From contig JBHEOL010000140.1 in assembly GCA_046261635.1 (NCBI GenBank), forward strand, positions 1 through 5,435: a stretch of 5,435 nucleotides of DNA, written 5' to 3'. The notes under the pieces are model-generated. The model did not search any database and was not told the origin of the DNA. It saw only the letters and a list, made by a program, of their open reading frames with translations. Source of the stretch: JBHEPS01 sp046261635. GTDB taxonomy: Bacteria; Acidobacteriota; Thermoanaerobaculia; Gp7-AA8. This document shows positions 1-5,435 of this stretch, one piece after another. Position 1 is the first letter of the stretch, and each line of letters starts with the position of its first letter. A program made the position numbers and the translations under genes.

Positions 1-550
1 AGTCGTCCCGAAGCAGGGCCATCAACCGCTCCACCTCCGCATCTCTCTCTCCGACGATCCTTCGGAATTCCGCCTTTCCGCGATCGACCTTCGGCCACGG
101 ATCGCCCAGCAGTCCGTTGCTCACCGCCCAGATCCCCGCGCCGAGAGGATCGGGAACGTTGCGCCGGTTGGACAGATGCGCCAGCTCCCGAAGATCGGAG
201 ACGAAGAGGCTGAACCCTCCCCATTCGTCCGCGCGCGTCGCGAGGTCCTCGAGCCAGGTCATCGGCCGCCCACCGGTCTGGAGATACGAGGCGACCAGCC
301 GTCCCCGGCTCGGCGCATGCGGCGCGGCAGACGACGGCTCCCGGAAGTTCGTCAGCGCCGCGAAACGGCCGTCGGCCTGGATGCCCATCCACGTTCCTCC
401 ACCGCGAAGATCGCGGCCTGCGAGGATCCCGCTCCCGTCCTTCCACCAGTGGACAGCCTCGGTCGGCCGCTCGCGGAACTCGTCGCGGTTCGCCGCGACG
501 ATGAGGCGGTAATCGGGATGACTCCGGAAAGCCACGAAGATGATGCACAT
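1..550 (-). CDS. NRDE/TANGO2-family protein, C-terminus cut off by the window edge
   Basis: My reverse-strand translation from the ATG at 550 reads MCIIFVAFRSHPDYRLIVAA and then the family signature NRDE at residues 21-24. It stays open for 183 codons to base 1. Other family landmarks are GRDLRGGGTWMG (45-56), LTNFRE (66-71), SRG (81-83) and SNGLLGDPWPKV (144-155). The family is usually about 250 residues, so roughly the last quarter lies outside the window. Cys2 directly follows the initiator Met, as in Ntn-hydrolase-like proteins where Met removal exposes a nucleophile. No enzymatic reaction is firmly established for the family. Eukaryotic TANGO2/HRG-9 and a Shewanella homologue have been linked to haem trafficking. 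No signal peptide is visible, so it is probably cytoplasmic. It begins 16 bases after the stop of the upstream wall-hydrolase gene and is probably co-transcribed with it. Family assignment is secure; function is not. Confidence 0.93.
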   Translation of the reverse strand, partial: MCIIFVAFRSHPDYRLIVAANRDEFRERPTEAVHWWKDGSGILAGRDLRGGGTWMGIQADGRFAALTNFREPSSAAPHAPSRGRLVASYLQTGGRPMTWLEDLATRADEWGGFSLFVSDLRELAHLSNRRNVPDPLGAGIWAVSNGLLGDPWPKVDRGKAEFRRIVGERDAEVERLMALLRDD

Positions 551-561
551 CTGCCGCGCGG

Positions 562-567
562 CTCCCT
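562..567 (-). promoter_or_regulatory. Probable ribosome binding site of the NRDE gene
   Basis: On the minus strand AGGGAG lies 11 bases before the ATG at 550 and shares its first base with the TGA stop (569-567) of the preceding gene. The spacer is a little long, but this is the only purine-rich Shine-Dalgarno-like element there. It supports the ATG that gives the Met-Cys family N-terminus. The overlap with the upstream stop suggests translational coupling. Confidence 0.5.
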
Positions 568-2876
568 CAGTCGTAGATGAGATACGCCGCGCGCCGCGCG
601 AGAAACTCCGCCCGCGAGGAGTCCCACAGACGCACGATCGCCTCGATCGACTCGCCGTCCTGAATCGAGCGTATCGTCGGCGGATGGCGCAGGAGATCGT
701 CGACCTTCTCCACCCCCAGCTCCCCCGGATAAAGCCGGTGGAGGGTCGCGGCGAGCAGCACGCCGAGCTCCAGCGCGTTCAGCGCTTCCCGGTCAGTGAC
801 CTCGATCGCGACTCCGTCCGACTCTTCCCCGGCATGGAGACTCGAAACGGGGGTCATCGTTCGCTGGACGAAACGCACCCCAGGCAGCCGGGCCGATTCC
901 AGTTCCCGGACGAGCTGCGCCCCGTCGATCCACGGGGCGCCCACCCAGCGGAACGGAAGCGGCGTGCCGCGGCCGACCGAGACCGTCGTCCTTTCGAGGA
1001 GGCAGACCCCCGGGTAGAGGAGCGCCGAATCGAGCGTCGGGATTGCGGGTGAGGTCGGGAACCACGGCAGACCGGTCTGGTCGAACCAGCGGGAGCGTTC
1101 CCACGAGCGGATTGGAACCACCTCGAGCTCGACTCCGATTTTCTTTTCCTCGTTGAACATGCGCGCGAGCTCGCCCACGGTCATTCCGTGCCGGACGGCG
1201 ATCGGATGAACCGCCGTGAAGCTCTCCTCGGAAAGGGTGGCCGGGCCCTCGACCTTCGCTCCGGTGATCGGATTGACGCGGTCGAGCACGACGAAGCGGA
1301 CGCCGGCACTGGCCGCGGCCTCCATCGCGAGCTCCATCGTGGAGATGTACGTATAGAAGCGCGCTCCGATGTCCTGAATGTCGAACACGAGCGCGTCGAG
1401 ACCCTCGAGCTGTGCTGCCGAGGGCGCCCTCCTCTCGCCGTAAAGGCTGTAGATGGGAAGTCCGCTCCGCGCGTCGCGCCCGTCTCCGACCTTCTCGTCG
1501 CGGTCTCCGCGGATTCCATGCTCGGGGCTGAACAGCCCCACCAGCTCGACGTTGACCGCGCCTCGGAGAAGGTCGATGGTGGCGTTTCCCCACCGGTCGC
1601 GCCCGGTGTTGTTCGTGATCAGGCCGACCCTCATGCCGTCGAGTGCCTCGTATCCGGAGTCGGTGAGCACGTCGATTCCGTTCGCCGTCGAGCCGCCGAC
1701 GCTTCCATGAATCGTGCGAGGCTCTCCACGCTCGTACCCTGCCGCGCGGGAGGCAAGCTCCCCGATCTCCCGCTGGAGGGCGACCACGCTTCCCCGTCCC
1801 CGGGGATGGACCCGATTCGACATGAAGATGTAGAACGAGTCGCTCGCCGGATCGATCCAGATGAATGGCCCGGTCCAGCCGGTGTGTCCGATCGAGCCGA
1901 ATGGGAAGTTCCCGCGCGGCCTCGAAAACGTCGTCTCCATGTCCCATCCGAGCGAGCGGAGCGGGGTCACTCCCTCGGGCGAGCCGACCGAGGTCATCCG
2001 CTCGACCGTCGCGGGCGAGAAGATCCGCACACCGTCCCGCATCCCGTTGCCGAGGATCATCTCCGCGTAGCGGCGCAGATCGTCGACGGTGGAAAAGAGC
2101 CCCGCGTGACCTGCGACTCCACCCATCCGGCGCGAGGTGGGATCGTGAACGACTCCGCGCAGCATTCCCTCCTCCACCTGCTCGGTCGGTGCGATTCGAT
2201 CGCGCAGGCGGGGATCGGGCCGGAAATCCGTGTCGGTCATCCCGAGCGGCGCGTAGATCTCGTTGCGGACGAACCGGTCGAGCGGCATGCCGGAGACGCG
2301 GCCGACCACCTCGGCGAGCAGAATGAATCCGATGTCGCTGTAGCGGAAGACGAGGCCGGGGCGATGCACCAGCGGCTCGGAAGCCGCGCGACGGATTCCT
2401 TCCTCGTAGCCCGACCAGGGCTCCTCGAGCGAGAGGCTGGGTGGCAGCCCCGAGGTGTGGGTCAGCAGATGCCGGATCGTCACCTCGCCGTCGCTCATCT
2501 CCGGGATGTAGCGGCGGAGGGGGGCATCGATGTCGATCTTCCCCCGTTCGGCGAGTAGATGGATCGCCGGGGTCGTCGCCACGACCTTGGTGAGCGACGC
2601 GAGGTCGTAGATCGTGTCGGACCGCACGCCTTCGCGGAACGGAGTCGTCGCTGCCACTCCGTACGTACGACCGTAGCGATGGTCGCGGCTGTCGATGAAG
2701 AAGACACCTCCGACGATCCGCTCCTCTTCGACCGCCCGCTCGATCGCTGCGTCGATCGCGCCGATCAGCTCCTGATCGAGCCCCGACGGATGGGTATCGA
2801 CACTCGCGCAGGCGCTGAAGAAAAGGACGGCGGCAAACAGTGCGTTGAAAGGGAACCGCGCAGATATTCGCTTCAT
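567..2876 (-). CDS. Fused lipoprotein: AmiE-like serine hydrolase (beta-lactamase fold) + NamZ/DUF1343 exo-N-acetylmuramidase
   Basis: The protein has 769 residues. It starts with a lipoprotein signal peptide: MKRISARFPF, a hydrophobic stretch, then lipobox FSAC with Cys23. Residues ~37-375 are a beta-lactamase/PBP-type serine hydrolase: S94-L-T-K97 (nucleophile and general base), HTSGLP (140-145), Y179-S-D181 in place of YxN, AGHAGLFS (255-262) and H331-T-G333 in place of KTG. After a linker of about 25 residues, ~400-769 is a NamZ/DUF1343 (GH171) domain: GLITNNTGRDR (418-428), FSPEHG (449-454), FDIQDIGARFYTYISTM (498-514), DRVNPITG (532-539), HGMTVGELA (563-571), SVGRGT (633-638) and GAPWID (646-651). 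NamZ removes terminal MurNAc from wall glycan fragments; B. subtilis AmiE strips peptides from MurNAc. The pairing suggests muropeptide breakdown at the membrane face, but the N-domain could instead be an esterase or D,D-peptidase. The start fits the signal peptide and lies 7 bases after the antiporter stop. No well-placed Shine-Dalgarno is present (GGGAGG is 18 bases upstream), so coupled translation is likely. Confidence 0.93.
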   Translation of the reverse strand: MKRISARFPFNALFAAVLFFSACASVDTHPSGLDQELIGAIDAAIERAVEEERIVGGVFFIDSRDHRYGRTYGVAATTPFREGVRSDTIYDLASLTKVVATTPAIHLLAERGKIDIDAPLRRYIPEMSDGEVTIRHLLTHTSGLPPSLSLEEPWSGYEEGIRRAASEPLVHRPGLVFRYSDIGFILLAEVVGRVSGMPLDRFVRNEIYAPLGMTDTDFRPDPRLRDRIAPTEQVEEGMLRGVVHDPTSRRMGGVAGHAGLFSTVDDLRRYAEMILGNGMRDGVRIFSPATVERMTSVGSPEGVTPLRSLGWDMETTFSRPRGNFPFGSIGHTGWTGPFIWIDPASDSFYIFMSNRVHPRGRGSVVALQREIGELASRAAGYERGEPRTIHGSVGGSTANGIDVLTDSGYEALDGMRVGLITNNTGRDRWGNATIDLLRGAVNVELVGLFSPEHGIRGDRDEKVGDGRDARSGLPIYSLYGERRAPSAAQLEGLDALVFDIQDIGARFYTYISTMELAMEAAASAGVRFVVLDRVNPITGAKVEGPATLSEESFTAVHPIAVRHGMTVGELARMFNEEKKIGVELEVVPIRSWERSRWFDQTGLPWFPTSPAIPTLDSALLYPGVCLLERTTVSVGRGTPLPFRWVGAPWIDGAQLVRELESARLPGVRFVQRTMTPVSSLHAGEESDGVAIEVTDREALNALELGVLLAATLHRLYPGELGVEKVDDLLRHPPTIRSIQDGESIEAIVRLWDSSRAEFLARRAAYLIYD

Positions 2877-2883
2877 GGGCTCA

Positions 2884-4176
2884 TCATAGACCAGCCTCCC
2901 GAGCTGATTCCGCCTCCACCTCCTCTTCGGCGCGTGTTCCTCTCTCGTACGAGCGCATCATCGGCGTGACCGTGATCCCATGAATCATGACCGAGATGGC
3001 GACGATACTCAGCACCAGGGCCGTGATCTTCGCCGCATACTCCTCGGGGAGTCCGTGCTGGATGGCATGCATCAAATAGTAAATCGACCCGATCCCCCGG
3101 ATCCCGAACCAGCTGATCATTCCACGCCGCCGGCCCGAGACATCGAGCCCGGCCAACCCCACCGCGACCGAGATCGGCCTCACGACGAGGAACACGAACG
3201 GCGCGAACCACAAGAGGCCGAACGGCAGATATCCGATCGACAGCATTCCCCCGACGAGAATGACGACGACGACTTCCGCGATTCTCTCAGCCTGCTCGTT
3301 GAATCGCAGCACCGCATGCGCCGTGTTCGCGAACTCCCGGTCCGGAGCCTCGACCTGCGCTTTCGAGCGGTCCGATTCGAGCCGCCTCAACGCCAGTCCT
3401 GCTGCGAATACGGCGAGGAATCCGTAAGTCTGGAGCAGAAGGGCGACACCGTAGGAGAGGGCGATCAGCCCGACGGCCAGAAAATCCTCGAGCAGATCCA
3501 GATCTTCTCTTCTTCTCTTCATCCACTCGATCAGCTTCGAGACGCCGAGCCCGAGAAACCACCCGATCAGCAGGCCTCCCGCGATGGCCCAAAAAACGTC
3601 GATCGCGAGCCAGCGCCAACCCCAGACCCCGATCTCCCGGAGGCCGAGGAGCCCCAGCCCGAGCATCACGAACGGAAAGGCCGTTCCGTCGTTCAACCCC
3701 GCCTCGCCCGTCAGGGTGAACCGCAGCCGGTCGCGGTCGCCCGGATGCGAAACCTGAACGTCGGAGGCGAGGACCGGGTCGGTCGGGGCGAGCACGGCCC
3801 CCAGCAGGATCGCCGCACCGAGAGGGAAGTCGAACACGTAAACGCCGACCAGCGCAATCAGCCCCACCGTGATCGACATCGACACAAACGCGAGGCGCAC
3901 CGGCTCGCTCCAGAGCCGGTCCCGGAGCGGAACCCGCAGCTTCATCCCCGCGCTGAACAGACTGATGATCACGGCGATCTCGGTCAGCCGCTCGAGCATC
4001 GCCGCGTCCTGGAGTGGGTGAACGTTGAACATCTCGGCCCCCTTCGGGCCGAGCAGGTAGCCGATGGCGAGATAGAGGAGGGAGGACGTGAGGGGAAGGC
4101 GACGAATCAGGCCGCTTCCGATCGAGATGCCGATCAGGACGACTCCCAGGACGAGGTACCACCAGATCGCGATCAT
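2884..4176 (-). CDS. Na+/H+ antiporter, CPA1/NhaP-type (cation:proton antiporter)
   Basis: This 430-residue, very hydrophobic protein has about 12-13 predicted membrane segments (for example 3-22, 92-113, 117-133, 190-212, 318-342, 382-405). CPA1 hallmarks are present: APTDPVLASDV (130-140) with the T132-D133 pair of the unwound helix, then GEAGLNDGTAFPF (158-169) with the N162-D163 ion-binding pair, and WFGIRGIGSIYYL (356-368) with conserved Arg360. An Asn-Asp rather than Asp-Asp pair is the pattern of electroneutral CPA1 exchangers, so inner-membrane exchange of Na+ (or K+) for H+ is the likely reaction; ion preference cannot be read from sequence. A charged loop (KRRREDLD, 220-227) divides the protein, and the tail is short and acidic with no regulatory domain. 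The ATG at 4176 leads directly into the first membrane helix, but no clear Shine-Dalgarno precedes it. It is the first gene of the minus-strand array. Confidence 0.93.
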   Translation of the reverse strand: MIAIWWYLVLGVVLIGISIGSGLIRRLPLTSSLLYLAIGYLLGPKGAEMFNVHPLQDAAMLERLTEIAVIISLFSAGMKLRVPLRDRLWSEPVRLAFVSMSITVGLIALVGVYVFDFPLGAAILLGAVLAPTDPVLASDVQVSHPGDRDRLRFTLTGEAGLNDGTAFPFVMLGLGLLGLREIGVWGWRWLAIDVFWAIAGGLLIGWFLGLGVSKLIEWMKRRREDLDLLEDFLAVGLIALSYGVALLLQTYGFLAVFAAGLALRRLESDRSKAQVEAPDREFANTAHAVLRFNEQAERIAEVVVVILVGGMLSIGYLPFGLLWFAPFVFLVVRPISVAVGLAGLDVSGRRRGMISWFGIRGIGSIYYLMHAIQHGLPEEYAAKITALVLSIVAISVMIHGITVTPMMRSYERGTRAEEEVEAESAREAGL

Positions 4177-4310
4177 ATGGACGAGCGCGCTTGTCTTATG
4201 CGACTTTCCGGCCAGCCGCCGCGAGAACCTTCACGACAGAATCATCCGGTCCGACGCCCCACCCGTCGAAAGTGAAATGCATGGCAAGAAAGAGGCAGGA
4301 CGGGACATCG
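4177..4310. other. Divergent intergenic region between the antiporter operon and the M50 protease gene
   Basis: These 134 bases separate the two outward-reading genes, so promoters in both directions are expected here. No convincing sigma-70 pair is visible. The best minus-strand -10-like hexamer is CATAAG (4200-4195), 18 bases before the antiporter ATG, and it lacks a matching -35. On the plus strand TTGTCT (4191-4196) resembles a -35 but has no -10 partner. The stretch is open in the protease reading frame and contains an in-frame ATG at 4281 that could lengthen that protein by ten residues. No strong hairpin, repeat or operator-like palindrome was noticed. Confidence 0.45.
4294..4305 (+). 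promoter_or_regulatory. Possible ribosome binding site for the ATG at 4311
   Basis: GGCAGGACGGGA precedes the ATG at 4311. Its GGGA part (4302-4305) leaves a 5-base spacer and its AGG part a longer one. The alternative ATG at 4281 has only a weak A-rich GAAAGTGAAA upstream. This site, with the MFGHALTLFR N-terminus, favours 4311 as the start. Confidence 0.35.
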
Positions 4311-5435
4311 ATGTTCGGGCACGCTCTGACTCTGTTCCGGCTCCGCGGCTTCGACGTCCGGGTCGACCTGTCGTGGGTCGCGATTTTCGTGCTCCTCGTC
4401 TGGTCGCTCGCTCAACGGCTCTTTCCGCGCGCGGAGCCGGAGCTTTCGGAAATGACCGACTGGATTCTCGGGATCGCCGGCGCGCTCTGCATCTTCGGAT
4501 CGATCGTCCTCCACGAGCTGGCACACGCCAGCGTTGCGAAAAAGGCTGGAATCGACGTGAGGGCGATCAGCCTCTTTCTCTTCGGCGGGGTGATCGAGCT
4601 CAATGCTCCCCCGCGCTCGCCGCGGGACGAGGTCTCGCTGGCCCTCGCCGGCCCGGCGACGTCCTTCATTCTCGCCGGCGCGCTCTTCGCCACGGCGCTG
4701 GCGCTCGCCGGGCTCGGCGTCCAGCGTGTGGTCTGGACCTTCTTCGGCTACATGGGCGGAGCCAACGTGGTGCTCGCGGCATTCAACCTGATTCCGACAT
4801 TCCCCCTCGATGGCGGGCGTCTGCTCAGGGCGTGGTTGTGGCACCGGACGGGCGACATCCGCTCGGCCACCCGCACGGCTTCCTCCACCGGATCGCTCGT
4901 CGGCTTCACTCTCATCGGCGTGGGCCTCTTCTTCCTGTTCACCGTGAACTTCGTGGCCGCGCTCTGGTGGATTCTGGTCGGCTTCTACGTCCGGATGCTC
5001 TCGCAGGTCTACTACAGCAAGGCGTTGATCCGGCAGAGTTTGGTCGGCGAGAAGATCCGCCGCTTCACGAGCAGCCACACGGTCACGGCCCAGCGGACGA
5101 TGACCGTGCGCGACCTGGTCGAGACCTGCATCGAACGCTATCAGCACCGGATCTACCCCGTCATGGACGGGGATCGCCTGATCGGCTGCGTCTCGGCTCA
5201 TGCGATCAGCCTGATCCCGAGAAACGAATGGGACAGGCAGACCGTCGGCTCGGTGACCGAGCCGCTCACGCGGGAGAACTCGATCGAGATCGATACCGAT
5301 GCACTGGAAGCCCTCGTCCGGATGACTCGCCGCGGCCGCTCGCGCCTGATCGTGATCGAAGGCGAGGATCTCCGCGGCGTCGTCACGATCAAGGACCTGA
5401 TGTCCTTCCTCGCCATGAAGATCGAACTCGAGAGC
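4311..5435 (+). CDS. Site-2-type intramembrane zinc metalloprotease (M50) with C-terminal CBS domains, open at the right edge
   Basis: My translation runs 375 codons from the ATG at 4311 without a stop to the window end. The N-terminus reads MFGHALTLFRLRGFDVRVDL, a start I recall for CBS-linked M50 proteases. The catalytic H68-E-L-A-H72 lies in a membrane helix. It is followed by SLFLFGGVIEL (87-97), LAGPATSF (112-119) and the third zinc ligand in NLIPTFPLDGG (159-169, Asp167). Hydrophobic segments lie near 21-36, 52-72, 108-135, 140-161 and 196-225. The remainder is soluble: a CBS motif at ~259-303 (MTVRDLVE, RIYPVMDGDRLIG) and a second at ~314-370 (DALEALVRMTRRGRSRLIVI, LRGVVTIKDLM). CBS pairs usually bind adenine nucleotides and could gate the protease. 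Such proteases cleave membrane-spanning substrates such as anti-sigma factors, but no substrate candidate is in the window. The second CBS domain is essentially complete, so little may be missing. An in-frame ATG at 4281 would add ten non-conserved-looking residues. Confidence 0.93.
   Translation, partial: MFGHALTLFRLRGFDVRVDLSWVAIFVLLVWSLAQRLFPRAEPELSEMTDWILGIAGALCIFGSIVLHELAHASVAKKAGIDVRAISLFLFGGVIELNAPPRSPRDEVSLALAGPATSFILAGALFATALALAGLGVQRVVWTFFGYMGGANVVLAAFNLIPTFPLDGGRLLRAWLWHRTGDIRSATRTASSTGSLVGFTLIGVGLFFLFTVNFVAALWWILVGFYVRMLSQVYYSKALIRQSLVGEKIRRFTSSHTVTAQRTMTVRDLVETCIERYQHRIYPVMDGDRLIGCVSAHAISLIPRNEWDRQTVGSVTEPLTRENSIEIDTDALEALVRMTRRGRSRLIVIEGEDLRGVVTIKDLMSFLAMKIELES

Noticed and set aside
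352..627. A 91-codon minus-strand open frame at the NRDE gene start
   Set aside because: It is in a different frame from the NRDE translation, has no motif, and overlaps both neighbouring real genes.
793..1947. A 384-codon minus-strand open frame inside the fused hydrolase, considered as a possible frameshifted gene
   Set aside because: The main frame is intact through both domains, and the alternative frame gives only Arg- and Gly-rich sequence without family motifs.
1188..2558. A 456-codon plus-strand open frame opposite the fused hydrolase gene
   Set aside because: Its translation is rich in Arg, Asp, Gly, Ala and Pro with no recognisable motif. It lies antisense to a gene whose motifs are unmistakable. 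Such frames are an expected by-product of high-GC codon use.
3505..3524. A TCT/CTT-rich pyrimidine tract in the antiporter region, considered as a repeat or regulatory tract
   Set aside because: It encodes the charged loop KRRRED between membrane segments of the antiporter, so codon content explains it.
2980..4275. A 431-codon plus-strand open frame opposite the antiporter gene
   Set aside because: The product would be a low-complexity stream of Arg, Asp, Glu, Gln and Pro, which is the antisense image of hydrophobic membrane codons. No domain is visible and the real gene is on the other strand.
4242..5201. A 319-codon minus-strand open frame opposite the M50 protease gene
   Set aside because: It is highly charged and motif-free, and it mirrors a gene carrying a complete HEXXH/LDGG active site and CBS domains.

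Overview
GC-rich bacterial chromosomal window (roughly two thirds G+C by eye), packed with genes and with long spurious antisense reading frames of the kind high-GC coding DNA produces. The lipoprotein signal peptide on a cell-wall enzyme suggests a Gram-negative-type envelope. The gene set would fit a high-GC environmental phylum such as Acidobacteriota or Gemmatimonadota, but no marker gene fixes the taxonomy, so this is only a guess.

Layout: three genes run leftward on the minus strand in one tight array, in transcription order. First is a CPA1/NhaP-type Na+/H+ antiporter (4176 to 2884). After a 7-base gap comes a 769-residue two-domain lipoprotein (2876 to 567), which joins an AmiE-like serine beta-lactamase-fold hydrolase to a NamZ/DUF1343 (GH171) exo-N-acetylmuramidase domain. 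After a 16-base gap comes an NRDE/TANGO2-family protein starting at 550 and running off the left edge. The spacing points to one operon led by the antiporter. A divergent intergenic region (4177-4310) separates it from a plus-strand site-2-type intramembrane metalloprotease (M50) with C-terminal CBS domains, which runs off the right edge.

Functionally, the fused lipoprotein is the most informative gene. Its two domains match activities that Bacillus subtilis encodes as separate proteins (AmiE/YbbE and NamZ/YbbC) in its muropeptide-recovery cluster, so a wall-turnover role at the envelope is the natural inference. The antiporter handles ion and pH homeostasis in the inner membrane, and the M50 protease acts on membrane substrates. 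The NRDE protein has no agreed bacterial function beyond proposed haem handling. No RNA gene, mobile element, CRISPR array or clear terminator was seen. Nothing here is convincingly a new system. The points worth a second look are the fusion, the changed residues in its NamZ domain, and the operon partners.
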